Assembly: GCA_025041175.1 (NCBI GenBank) | Contig: JAKCFJ010000002.1 | Location: 682,001 to 746,000, forward strand | Length of the DNA: 64,000 nucleotides | DNA from: Halobacteriales archaeon YIM A00010 | Lineage (GTDB): Archaea; Halobacteriota; Halobacteria; Halobacteriales; Haloarculaceae | Direction of reading: 5' to 3' | Shown: piece by piece, positions 17,683 to 26,540 of the stretch | Layout of the letters: the number at the start of each line of letters is the position of its first letter | Position numbering within the stretch: the stretch's first letter is position 1 | Notes under the pieces: model-generated | Told to the model about the DNA's origin: nothing | What the model saw: the letters and a program-made list of their open reading frames with translations, nothing else | Databases searched by the model: none | Made by a program: the position numbers and the translations under genes

Positions 17683-18399
17683 ATGGACGAAGCGACACGC
17701 AGCCCGGTCTCTTCGGGTCCGGAGACAGTTCACGACCGGAAAGCGTTCGCTGAGAGACTCATGGATCTCAAACGCCGGGGGTGTTGTGTACTCGTCACTG
17801 GCCAGGTAAATGAACGGACACGTGCTGCCCAATCCCGCCGGCTGTTTGGCCAGAGTGACACCGCCCGACAGCGCGTGCTGACGCTCACTGATGCAACATC
17901 TGCGTCTGCAGCCCGATATCTCCCTCAGGGGATTACACCAACACACTCAACTGTAACGACACTCGATTATACCGAACAGGTGCGTATTACCACTGACACC
18001 GTCGATCCCACATCACAATCAACGTCAGACACCACCTCAGATGATGCAGCGTCGATGGGCGAGCTTGGCTCACTCCTCTACGATCCAATCAGTGATACCC
18101 TCCGAACTGACACAGTACATCCAGGTGAGCTTCGCCTCGGGATCGCGACGCTCCATATTCTTCTCGACACTGATGGACTCTCAGCAACGCGGGCGTTCGT
18201 CCGCGCGATCCGAGCCGATATACTGGACACACACGGGATGGGACATTTCCATCTCCCTGGCTCGCTCGATTCTGAGACGATCGCTGCGCTGTGGCCACTG
18301 GTTGACATCCACATCAAGCTTCGGCAGTCCGACTGTGGTTCCGAGCATCGCTGGCACCTACTTGAAACGGGCCAGACAACCAGCTGGATCCGGTTGTGA
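17683..18399 (+). CDS. DUF7504-like RecA-fold protein, CHAT partner
   Basis: A 238-residue protein resembling the haloarchaeal DUF7504 group, a degenerate RecA/KaiC-like fold. The first strand and loop read CCVLVTGQVNERTRAAQSRRL, where a Walker A would be GxxxxGKT, so it probably does not bind ATP in the usual way (motif shown in part only). Later parts alternate strands and helices (ELRLGIATLHILLD, MGHFHLPGSL, VDIHIKLRQ). Its stop overlaps the GTG start of the CHAT gene by 4 bp, so the two proteins are made together. In haloarchaea I recall this family beside CHAT proteins; the role is unknown. Confidence 0.65.
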   Translation: MDEATRSPVSSGPETVHDRKAFAERLMDLKRRGCCVLVTGQVNERTRAAQSRRLFGQSDTARQRVLTLTDATSASAARYLPQGITPTHSTVTTLDYTEQVRITTDTVDPTSQSTSDTTSDDAASMGELGSLLYDPISDTLRTDTVHPGELRLGIATLHILLDTDGLSATRAFVRAIRADILDTHGMGHFHLPGSLDSETIAALWPLVDIHIKLRQSDCGSEHRWHLLETGQTTSWIRL

Positions 18400-20597
18400 C
18401 AATGGGTACCACTTCCCTTACTAACACCGTCCACATCGATACACACCCGACGGCGCACCCACCGACTCTCGATTTGGTCGACGATATCGAGGGAATCCGC
18501 GTGCGGTTCTCGACCGACCGGAAACCAAATCCGACACGCTGTTCAACTGTCCCCTTTCGCTTCCCTGTCGATACAGCATACGAACTCTCTCCACTCGTTC
18601 TCTGGACCAACAAGATTAATCCAGTTATCGTTCGAGGCTCAGATGGAGATGTCCATACCGAAATCACGTCCCACGAGGCTGTGGATCTTCCGCATGGACA
18701 ATATACTGCAGATGTGAGTTCACTTGGGCTAAAAATCTATCTTCGAGTTCATGGTGAAATGCGCATTGTACCGGATACAGACCATGGGCGAATGCTCGAC
18801 TGTTCGACCGCTGAGTCAGTCCAACTCGGGCTGCGTTCATTCCATGAGTCCCCGACGGCGACGGTGACGACGACCGACAGTCCCCACGATATCATGCGAG
18901 CGGTGTCGTGTCTCGGTTCGGCACTCAAAACCACCTCCTGTGAGCGATCGTTTCCGACACTCCGGGGGCATCCACCCCTAATCGAGCGGGGCGATCGATT
19001 TCATGCTCCCTCGGGACTCGAACGGACTGCCGAGACAGCGAGCCTCCGCATTGAGGTTCCACCGACGCTCGAATCGATCTATCCGGTCGCTCCGCTTGCG
19101 TATTATTTGAACGCTGTCGTTCAGCCTGGCGAGGAGTCCCGTCTCGTCGGAAATGGTGATACGTACCGCCTCGATCAGGGCGATGGCATCGAAGCGGGGA
19201 TTGCCCAGCTGCTCAAGCACGTTTTCACGCTCGATTGCATTACGCGAACCGAAGGGTTCTATCCGATTACGCTCGGTGAGCGCACGACGCTCGAAAACCG
19301 CCTTTCTGAGACCTCTACTGAGGTCGATTTCGCCGCGTTGTACGACTATTCTCTCGCCGAGCGAGTACAACGATACCTCTCGATTCCGTTCGGTCTCGTC
19401 GAGGATCTCGTGCCCCGCTGGCCGCTCACCGCCGATGTTCGTCCGGTGGCGAAACACCTGTCGTATCTTCCGTTTGTCGTCGCAAGTATTGGCACGGTAC
19501 GATGTCTCCCAACGACGTGTTCCTGGTCACCTCCCGTGGATCCGCCGGAGATCGAGGCGTTTTATCGAAACGAGGACCACAGGACAACGCACGGCGAATT
19601 CATCCGCGGGAGAGATTTTGCGCCGAGAACCCCATCGGGGGGGTCGATACGATCTCCAGAAGACAGCTTTGATCGCGCGCTGTCGCCGGACATCCATAGC
19701 CCCCCTGATTCAGACAGCATCGCCCAGCTCTGGCTTGCTGAGGGCTATCCGATTCAAGGGGCAAAACCGTCGCTCACAGCATACCAACGCCGGTTTGATG
19801 CGATCACAGCCGAGACGTACGAGGTGGCAGTGATCAGTAACGACGTACGAATGGCAGCTGAATCGGACGTGGCTGATCTGTATGAAAACCAGGAGCAGAT
19901 GGGATTTGACGTAACCATACACGAGCAACTCTCGTGTGAGGACCTTCGGGACGTCTTTGCTGAGGAGTACGACCTTGTCCATTACGTGGGCCACGTTGAC
20001 GCCGACGGGCTCCAATGTAGCGACGGCTGGTTGGACGCAAACACACTTGAGACAGTCAACACACGAATGTTCGTCCTCAATGGCTGTCGCTCCTACGAGC
20101 AGGGCCAGACGTTGGTTGACAACGGCGCGATCAGCGGGTTGTGTACGCTCACGAACGTCGGAAACACGCCAGCCACTCAGATTGGCCGCACAGTGGCACA
20201 GCTACTCAATGGAGGGTTTAGCCTCAGTGGTGTCCTCGACATCATCGGGGAGGATTTTCTGACTGGCCAGCAGTATATGATCGTGGGCGATCCCAGTATG
20301 GCGATTGTCCAACGACATGATGACACGTCCGTCCTCGCCGAGATCACGCCGACATCGGAAGAAGAGCAATACCTCGTTGACATCTATGGCTATCCGACGA
20401 TCCGGTCCCCGATTGGAATGCTCTATGCACCGGAGATAGACGATAAAGAGACGTATTTTCTCAATAGTGGTCACATGACGACCGTCACTGCTTCTCGAGC
20501 CGAAGTCAGAGATTATTTACGCCACGATCGATTCCCCGTTCGGATTGACGGGACGTTTACGTGGAGTAACGCGGCCTCCCTCGATGGAATTGACTGA
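18396..20597 (+). CDS. CHAT domain protease-like protein
   Basis: A 733-residue protein with a C-terminal CHAT (caspase-HetF) domain. The catalytic pair is visible: histidine H533 in VHYVGHVDADG and cysteine C564 in VLNGCRSYEQG, followed by the CHAT-like stretch GLCTLTNV and GQQYMIVGDPSMAIVQ. CHAT enzymes cleave proteins and act in cell death or defence, for example in Craspase and gasdermin systems. The long N-terminal region (1-480) is beta-rich and haloarchaea-specific and may sense a signal. Start is GTG at 18396 overlapping the partner, or ATG at 18402. No gasdermin-like target is seen nearby. Confidence 0.8.
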   Translation: MTMGTTSLTNTVHIDTHPTAHPPTLDLVDDIEGIRVRFSTDRKPNPTRCSTVPFRFPVDTAYELSPLVLWTNKINPVIVRGSDGDVHTEITSHEAVDLPHGQYTADVSSLGLKIYLRVHGEMRIVPDTDHGRMLDCSTAESVQLGLRSFHESPTATVTTTDSPHDIMRAVSCLGSALKTTSCERSFPTLRGHPPLIERGDRFHAPSGLERTAETASLRIEVPPTLESIYPVAPLAYYLNAVVQPGEESRLVGNGDTYRLDQGDGIEAGIAQLLKHVFTLDCITRTEGFYPITLGERTTLENRLSETSTEVDFAALYDYSLAERVQRYLSIPFGLVEDLVPRWPLTADVRPVAKHLSYLPFVVASIGTVRCLPTTCSWSPPVDPPEIEAFYRNEDHRTTHGEFIRGRDFAPRTPSGGSIRSPEDSFDRALSPDIHSPPDSDSIAQLWLAEGYPIQGAKPSLTAYQRRFDAITAETYEVAVISNDVRMAAESDVADLYENQEQMGFDVTIHEQLSCEDLRDVFAEEYDLVHYVGHVDADGLQCSDGWLDANTLETVNTRMFVLNGCRSYEQGQTLVDNGAISGLCTLTNVGNTPATQIGRTVAQLLNGGFSLSGVLDIIGEDFLTGQQYMIVGDPSMAIVQRHDDTSVLAEITPTSEEEQYLVDIYGYPTIRSPIGMLYAPEIDDKETYFLNSGHMTTVTASRAEVRDYLRHDRFPVRIDGTFTWSNAASLDGID

Positions 20598-21300
20598 TAC
20601 GGTACAATTTCACGGACCAGCAATAGTCTTCTCACCAGCAGCCACGACACCACTTTGTGAGAGCAACAAGAGGATCGTCAAGACTGTCGCCGTCAGTTTT
20701 GGGTGCTGTGCTAGATACGCTGCGATTGTGCCATCGGACATGACAGTTCTACATATGAGCTATATGACAAAATATTTATCTAATCATTTTCAATACGAAA
20801 CTCAAGATTAGAAGGGCCACGAAGTAGGTTTCTACTGAGGGTCGATTAACTGGTAATAGCTACTCACTCCGGCTATACATACTCGTGGGTGGAAAGTAGT
20901 GTCTCTCATGACGTTGGCAATTTAGAGGACTGAGACACTCTCCGCAGTCATTTATGAAGAGTGGTAAGACGTGAGGCATGGCGGATAGCCACGTCTCGGA
21001 GAAACCACGATGAGTTCTACATTATGTGAACTGATAAAAGCTTCAGACGATCACGAGTGCGTCCACGTCGGACACGTCAGAGCTAATCTACTCACGACGA
21101 GGTTTCGAATTCGTGGGTTGAGATCGATCCACTGCCGTGTCGTCACACCGTTGTGAAGATCAACAACGGGACGATCACCTGCATACGATGTGGGGAGTCG
21201 AGGCAGCGTTGAGTAGCGGTCTTTTTTGCTGTCGCAGTGCATGTCGTTCGGCTGGAACACTGAACCGTCTACAGAGATGCAAGGTGAGTATCTCGGAGTC
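20598..21300. other. Intergenic with one weak short frame
   Basis: About 700 bases without a supported gene. A 48-codon frame at 21010-21156 (MSSTLCELIKASDDHECVHV at the start) could be a small protein but nothing supports it. The sequence is mixed in composition and probably debris between the CHAT gene and the repeat at 21301. Confidence 0.35.
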
Positions 21301-21357
21301 GCGCAAATCGCTCCGCAATTTGCTGGATACAGGAAATCGAAAATTTCCTTTGACTTG
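21301..21357. repeat. Hairpin repeat shared with 56214-56270
   Basis: The sequence GCGCAAATCGCTCCGC, then ATTTGCTGGATAC and GGAAATC with a mirrored ATTTCC, occurs here and at 56214-56270 with few differences. It folds into two stacked hairpins (AAATCGCTCCGCAATTT and GGAAATCGAAAATTTCC). At 56 kb the same unit is the start of a longer string of hairpins, so this is a truncated copy of that element. Confidence 0.5.
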
Positions 21358-21438
21358 ATCCCGGAGCAGTTCACCTGATGGAACCACTTGTGTCATACAC
21401 ATTTTTCTTTGATTGTCCGATAGAGATGAACCGATCGC

Positions 21439-21930
21439 ATGTCCGATAGCGAATCTCCATCGGAGGACAGTGAGACAGAGGGATCGTCTCTGTTAGGACC
21501 CGCAGGGGCCAGTCTCCGATGGGTGGGACGCACTGTGATCGGTGGGAACTTCATACTCGTCGGTGGACTCAAGGCTCAATCTCTGCAAGATGGACGACAA
21601 GATATCCTCACAGCGACTCTCGTCTCTATTGGGCTGCTTGGTCCCATCTGGATTATACTCGGGGGACTACATCTGATCGGAGTGAGGCAGAACGTGCTAT
21701 GCAGCAACGGCGAAATAAAAGTACTTCTGGTTCCAATCGCGGGACTGCTCGAACTCCTCGTGTTTGCATTCATCCTCAAAGGGCTGCTTCGATTGATGAT
21801 CGCTCTCTCTCAGGCTGACGAGAAATTGGCCAACCCACTCCTCTCGATGGTTGCAGCAATCATACCCTTAGTAATCGGCTCATTTTTCGAGGTTGGGAAT
21901 GATAGTCTTCTCAGTTGTCTCTATCCATGA
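21439..21930 (+). CDS. Haloarchaeal membrane protein
   Basis: A 163-residue protein with an acidic, serine-rich head (residues 1-17) and four predicted membrane helices (about 30-46, 58-80, 92-120 and 132-150). The segments are hydrophobic with normal haloarchaeal sequence (LLGPIWIILGGLHLIGV, LLVPIAGLLELLVFAFIL). No catalytic motif or named family is seen. A TATA-like stretch just upstream (about 21404) supports a leaderless start at 21439. It stands alone between two regions of debris. Confidence 0.65.
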   Translation: MSDSESPSEDSETEGSSLLGPAGASLRWVGRTVIGGNFILVGGLKAQSLQDGRQDILTATLVSIGLLGPIWIILGGLHLIGVRQNVLCSNGEIKVLLVPIAGLLELLVFAFILKGLLRLMIALSQADEKLANPLLSMVAAIIPLVIGSFFEVGNDSLLSCLYP

Positions 21931-22021
21931 GCGATCGGTATCTTCGACGTTGTTGTGATGGATTGATCAGTATATAGCGATACACCAGAGCCTACAGAAG
22001 GCGTGCGTAGGTGGAGATAGT

Positions 22022-22156
22022 TCACTTGATGCGAACAACAACCGTCCCACCGACGATATCGCCCACACGTTGGTTGCCGTCTGTGAAGAGCATGACCACG
22101 AGTCCAAGTAGGTAGTTCGCGATGCCATCAATGACTCGGAATACGTTCCTGAACAC
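22022..22156 (-). pseudogene. RDD family protein, C-terminal fragment
   Basis: The minus strand reads NVFRVIDGIANYLLGLVVML then FTDGNQRVGDIVGGTVVVRIK and a stop. This is the conserved end of an RDD-family membrane protein (the R-x-GD motif and final strand). Nothing upstream of residue F in this frame continues the family, so only the last 44 residues remain. It is a remnant. Confidence 0.6.
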
Positions 22157-22329
22157 TGGTGATGAGAATGAACAGGATGATCCGTCTCTGTGTACCACGA
22201 CAATGGCCAGGGTGCTGGGCTATCTCATCGTGCTCAGACTCGTTACGCTCTGTCGGCATCACAATCGGTGGATCTGAAATGCCTGACAGCACCCGAACAG
22301 TCTCGGTGCTGGCCCCCGTTCGATGTTGT

Positions 22330-22551
22330 ATGCGGAATAAACAGACGCCGCTCGGGCCGATCGAAGAAGACGCATTCGAGCGATTACGCGCCGACTACGA
22401 GCCGGTCGACGACCACTTCTCGCGGGAGGTTGCTGTCGACATGCTCGGAGAGATCGATCTCGAACCCTCCGCTGCGCACACCGTGCTTGATCGGTTGCTG
22501 TCGAAGGGCTATCTCTACGCCGTCGACGACGAACTTCGTATTACCGGCTAG
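22330..22551 (+). CDS. Small winged-helix-like protein
   Basis: A 73-residue acidic protein starting MRNKQTPLGPIEEDAFERL. The pattern of helices (AFERLRADYEPVDDHFSREVA, then SAAHTVLDRLLSKGYLYAVDDELRITG) looks like a helix-turn-helix with a short wing, shown here in part. Similar small proteins are common in haloarchaea. The frame is open further upstream but those residues are cysteine- and serine-rich and do not look coding. No partner gene is evident. Confidence 0.5.
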   Translation: MRNKQTPLGPIEEDAFERLRADYEPVDDHFSREVAVDMLGEIDLEPSAAHTVLDRLLSKGYLYAVDDELRITG

Positions 22552-22748
22552 CATCGCAAGCTAGAGCCACTCTGAACCACCACTTCTTCGAAGCCTCGCG
22601 TCGGCTCTACAATCTCGGAGACAGCGTGGTTCGAACACCGAGCGGCATCCACAACCCAGTTCTTGGGCACGTCGGTCAGCTGGGGATGATCGATGACACG
22701 GATGGCCTCGGCAAGCACCCCGTCATCGAGTGAGAGCTCCTTCGGACG
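22548..22748 (-). pseudogene. Unassigned C-terminal gene fragment
   Basis: About 66 codons with acidic haloarchaeal composition (LSLDDGVLAEAIRVIDHPQL, WVVDAARCSNHAVSEIVEP) end at a stop. The frame upstream of 22748 changes to arginine- and proline-rich nonsense, so only the C-terminal end of a gene seems to be left. I do not recognise the family. It overlaps the tail of the small winged-helix gene by a few bases. Confidence 0.35.
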
Positions 22749-23240
22749 CTGGTGATAATCGCAGGCCACTCTCGGCGGGGCTGCTCCTCTCACGACCCCT
22801 GTACGAGTTCGTTTCCGACCGGGCCGGCGCGGCGGACCGAGGTCGTAGCGCTGAACGGCCGCTCCAGATCGGCGGCGATCGCCGACCGGACCGTCAGGTG
22901 TCGCTCGCTGCGTTGCAAATCGATCGGCTGGGAGAGCGATCCGCGCCGGCGATGGGCTGTCTCCCCTGTTCGTCCAGCGAGAAGTACTGGGCCTGCCCGA
23001 GCGACTCAAGGGAGTAGCGACCAACTAGTATGTAGGGGCATAGTATACAATGACACCACCCTGGGATGCGGTAAGCTTCGTCGTCGCCTCGAGGTATCGC
23101 ACAGCAGTACTGAGCCGCCTGATGAGCGGGCCGGCGAACCCCATCGATGATTGCTGATGGTGCTGAGATCGTCATCGCTCACGTCTCACGAGCATTAGGC
23201 GGGTTGCGCGAGTACGCACCGGCTTCGTTTATGGGACCGC
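22749..23240. other. Gene debris, nothing intact
   Basis: About 490 bases of GC-rich sequence between two gene fragments. Short stretches look once-coding in several frames on the minus strand, but no frame is continuous and no domain is recognisable. Confidence 0.4.
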
Positions 23241-23476
23241 AGAGGGATGTCGCGAATTCGCCCTGATTGCTCTTGAGCGCGGCGTCCTCGACCGGGCAGA
23301 TGAGCACCTTCAGAAAAGCCTCGAGATTTACCGCGACACCGAGGAGAAGACCGGGGAAGGATCGGTACAGTGTCATCTCGGCACACTCGCTCGCAAGCGA
23401 GGCAATCTCACTGCCGCCGAAGATCACCTTACGGCCTCGCTGACGCTCTGTCGCGATGGTGACGGGCGTCACAGGC
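23241..23476 (+). pseudogene. TPR protein fragment
   Basis: The plus-strand frame reads two tetratricopeptide units: LIALERGVLDRADEHLQKSL then CHLGTLARKRGNLTAAEDHL and TASLTLCRDGDGRH. These have the 40-residue spacing and consensus of the TPR protein on the minus strand at 24515-25963. After about 23476 the frame becomes arginine-rich and meaningless. It is a small remnant of a related gene. Confidence 0.5.
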
Positions 23477-23809
23477 GACGACGCTCGTCGAACGTGGTGA
23501 GCTCTCTCTTGTGCAGGATGATCATCAATGTACGCGCGCACCGGTTCAGGCGGCTCTGCATCTACCATCCCACGTACGCGCTTCCAGCGCGAAAATCCCC
23601 CATCGCCCGGTTCGGACGATCCAGGAGCTGCTGATCGATGAGCATCTGATGCAACCCCTTGATCGCAGGTGAGAACGTGAGGATCGGGACATCGTCGCCT
23701 TCAGTCGTGGCTCTGCTGCTGAATAGCAGCACCGGACACTACCCAGACACTGGCTGACGCAATACCTCTCGTGTTCACTGACGTGGCCGGTACATCTTTG
23801 CTACCAGGA

Positions 23810-24292
23810 ATGGTAGTAGACGGAATGACACGCTGGCGCCCCGTCGGCATCGGCGCTCTCGTTGGACTGGGGATCGACACTGTCGTGAGCATCATCTTTT
23901 TCGGTGGAACACTACTCAACATTAGTGAGATCTACTTCGTCTTCCATTACGTTTCCTGGGTCTGGACCATCGTCGCCGGGCTCGCTGGGGGCGTCGTCAC
24001 TGGCTATCTTTCCACCAGCGGCGTCAGGAGCGGCTGCTGGCACGGCCTCCTTGCGGGCGCGATTGGCGGCCTCTGTATCGGCATCGTTACCATAGCGATC
24101 ACAGTGGTGTTGTCCAGACCGTCCGTGGGGGACCTCCGTAGCATGATCGATCTCATTGTCATTGGTGCGTACTTCCTCCTCATCGCCACTCATTGCCTCG
24201 TCACCGCCATTCCAAGCGCCATTGCCGGAGGGATCGGAGCGACCGTTCACGGCTCAGGTGGGTTCAGGGGCCTCCCTGGGATTGGTCAGTAG
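23810..24292 (+). CDS. Haloarchaeal membrane protein, DUF5518-like
   Basis: A 160-residue protein with four glycine-rich membrane helices (about 10-32, 40-62, 70-96 and 112-145). Phrases such as VWTIVAGLAGGVVTGYL and GCWHGLLAGAIGGLCIGIV resemble the DUF5518 family of haloarchaeal membrane proteins, with repeated small-residue motifs. ATG at 23810 or 23825 is the likely start; the region before it is polar and not conserved. The function is unknown. It lies alone between the TPR fragment and the TPR gene. Confidence 0.55.
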   Translation: MVVDGMTRWRPVGIGALVGLGIDTVVSIIFFGGTLLNISEIYFVFHYVSWVWTIVAGLAGGVVTGYLSTSGVRSGCWHGLLAGAIGGLCIGIVTIAITVVLSRPSVGDLRSMIDLIVIGAYFLLIATHCLVTAIPSAIAGGIGATVHGSGGFRGLPGIGQ

Positions 24293-24514
24293 AATCCGGC
24301 AAGGAAGCGGAAGTGGGGGACGTGCCTGACAACGCCTTCCGGACGCAGAAGACGAGGAGGGAGGAGATGAGGCAGCATCCGAACGTGCGCTCGGTGAGAC
24401 GATCGAGAAGTATCATCATTGCAGACAGGTGAAATGACAGGTCATCATCCGATTGTGTGTTTGTCTATTAACACCAATTCATCCCGAGTCACAGTGCTGT
24501 CACTACCGATGACG

Positions 24515-25963
24515 TCACCCCTCCGTAGCGACCAACTCTGCCTGACGCTTCTTGAATTCCTCACACTCCATCTCATTCTCGGTCCGATCGGCAAATTCGA
24601 TGGCCTGTTCGCACCACTCGATCGCTCTTGCCTCGGCACCACGTTGATTGCAGATATCGATCAACTTGTGGAATATATTGAACATATCCCCAATAATCGC
24701 GTTAGAATGGAGAATGACAAATGCCTCCTCAACGTATGACTCGGCAATCTTTGGGGAACCACATTCTCTGACAATTTCCGCGAGATTGCTAAGACTCTGT
24801 GCTTCGCCCCGACGATCACCAACTTTCCGATAGAGAGCAAGCGACTGTACGTAGTATCTCTCGGCTGGTATGAGATTTCCATACATGAAGAGCACGTTGC
24901 CAAGATTGATGAGACACTCCGCTTCACCCTGGCAGTCACCAACTTCCCGACAGAGCCTCAGCGATTCCTTGTAGTATAACTCGGCACTCGGAAGGTTTCC
25001 ACGCTGAAAGAGAACGTTGCCGAAGCTGTTGAGGCACTTCGCTTCGCCCTGACGATCGCCAACCTTCCCATAGAGGCCAAGCGACTGCATGTGATACGTC
25101 TCAGCTGTCCCCAGATCACCGCTCATTCGTGCGATATTTCCAAGGCCATGCAGACTGTCTGCTTTGCCCTGGCGGTTATTCATCTCTCGTCTGATGATGA
25201 GTGACTTCTCATAGTACGATCTGGCATTCGGAAGGTTTCCACGCATGACAGCGATGTTCGCGAGGCTGGTGAGACTTGCAGCCTCACCTTTGCGATCACC
25301 AATCTCTCGAGAGAGGGCAAGCGATTCGTCGTAGTACTCCTCGGCGGTCTCCAAGCCATCACGCTTTCGTGCGACATTCCCACGGTTATTGAGACTCCTC
25401 GCTTCACCCTGGCGGTCACCAACTTCCCGACAGAGCCTCAGCGATGCCTTGTAGTATAACTCGGCACGCGGAAGGTTTCCACGCTGAAAAAGAACGTTGC
25501 CGAGGCTGTTGAGACACTCTGCTTGGCCCTGACGATCGCCAGCCTCCTGAGTAAGGGCGAGCGCCTCCTCATAATACTCAGCGGCTGCCTTCAAGCTCTC
25601 ACGCTTTCGTGCGACGTTTCCAAGACCCTGGAGACTCGCAGCTTCACCCCGCTGGCTACCGATCTCCCGAGCGAGAGCGAGCGACTCCTCATAACACTCG
25701 ACAGCTATCTCCAAGTTATCACGCTTTCGTGCGACGACTCCAAGGCTATGGCGTACCACGGCCCGCCGTTTGTTTGGCTCAGCGAATTCGTACTCCTCTG
25801 TATCAATCAGTCGGCCAGCCTGTTCGAACTCCGCCTTTGCTGCGGTTAATGCTCCTCGCTCGAAGTGGATTCGTCCACGAATGATGAACCACCGGTGCTG
25901 TGCATCCACGGGAGCTGAAGTCAGGCAGGTGGTTTTCTCATGCACGATGGGAATCGGAATCAA
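24515..25963 (-). CDS. TPR repeat protein, 5-prime end lost
   Basis: A 482-residue protein made almost wholly of tetratricopeptide repeats with a 40-residue period, of the kinesin-light-chain type (for example LGNVARKRESLKAAAEYYEE and LGNVLFQRGNLPSAELYYKE). About nine units run from residue 70 to 440. TPR arrays bind partner proteins. The first 16 codons, including the only in-frame start (TTG at 25963), lie inside palindromic repeat copy B, so the natural N terminus has been lost. Relatives usually carry an N-terminal ATPase (STAND-type) domain; a fragment of one lies at 34351-34811. Two units 480 bp apart are nearly identical in DNA. It may not be expressed. Confidence 0.65.
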   Translation of the reverse strand: MIPIPIVHEKTTCLTSAPVDAQHRWFIIRGRIHFERGALTAAKAEFEQAGRLIDTEEYEFAEPNKRRAVVRHSLGVVARKRDNLEIAVECYEESLALAREIGSQRGEAASLQGLGNVARKRESLKAAAEYYEEALALTQEAGDRQGQAECLNSLGNVLFQRGNLPRAELYYKASLRLCREVGDRQGEARSLNNRGNVARKRDGLETAEEYYDESLALSREIGDRKGEAASLTSLANIAVMRGNLPNARSYYEKSLIIRREMNNRQGKADSLHGLGNIARMSGDLGTAETYHMQSLGLYGKVGDRQGEAKCLNSFGNVLFQRGNLPSAELYYKESLRLCREVGDCQGEAECLINLGNVLFMYGNLIPAERYYVQSLALYRKVGDRRGEAQSLSNLAEIVRECGSPKIAESYVEEAFVILHSNAIIGDMFNIFHKLIDICNQRGAEARAIEWCEQAIEFADRTENEMECEEFKKRQAELVATEG

Positions 25964-26018
25964 TTGATGGTCTAAATTTCACATGGGTCTATGCATGACG
26001 GATCGACCTAGCCGAGTT
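25918..26018. mobile_element. Palindromic MITE-like repeat, copy B
   Basis: A 101-bp copy of the palindromic family (ends AAGTCAGGCAGGTGGTTTTC and, on the other strand, AACTCGGCTAGGTCGATCCG). It lies exactly between two minus-strand frames. It supplies the apparent start of the TPR gene and the stop codon of the lipoprotein gene, so it inserted at, or replaced, both gene ends. Confidence 0.7.
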
Positions 26019-26502
26019 CAGTCTGTTGGAAACTCGAACCGGAAGTACCGCCTTCGGTTGAGGAGGGTGATTCACTAGAGCAACCACTTTCCTTGTGAGT
26101 TAGCAAAAATGTTAATTTTTCCCCACTCTCTTCAATAAATACCATTCCCCGAACATACCCTTCATCATATAGCTCATGGAGAGTCGTCACTCTCTCTTGG
26201 TGGTCATCCATAGATGCACGAATCTCAACCCGTCCAGGGCTCTCAGCACGAGGGATATCGAGGATCTGACCACCCATTACGTTTCCTTCTCGTGGCTCAA
26301 CGTGGTATTTCTGTGAATGAACCGTCTCACCGTCATAGAGAATCGTTACCATCACATCATGATGCTGTTTACTATTATTATCTACTGACAATCGTGTGAG
26401 GATGACGCCCTCGGGTTTTTCCTCAAGAAGTGGTCCTGAGAGGCACCCTATCATCGGTATCCATCCACCAACAATGACACGAAGCATCGATCGCCGATTC
26501 AT
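26008..26502 (-). CDS. Tat lipoprotein, haloarchaeal
   Basis: A 164-residue protein with a twin-arginine-like head (MNRRSMLRVIVGGW) and a lipobox around MIGCLSG, so it should be exported and anchored by a lipid on C20. The mature part is beta-rich with an Ig-like pattern (VDNNSKQHHDVMVTILYDGE, then VHSQKYHVEPREGN), as in many haloarchaeal cell-surface lipoproteins. The last four residues and the stop come from repeat copy B, so the native C terminus may be lost. The function is unknown. Confidence 0.7.
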   Translation of the reverse strand: MNRRSMLRVIVGGWIPMIGCLSGPLLEEKPEGVILTRLSVDNNSKQHHDVMVTILYDGETVHSQKYHVEPREGNVMGGQILDIPRAESPGRVEIRASMDDHQERVTTLHELYDEGYVRGMVFIEESGEKLTFLLTHKESGCSSESPSSTEGGTSGSSFQQTELG

Positions 26503-26540
26503 ATAATTATTTCACACTCAATGATGAAAAATTTCGTAGG

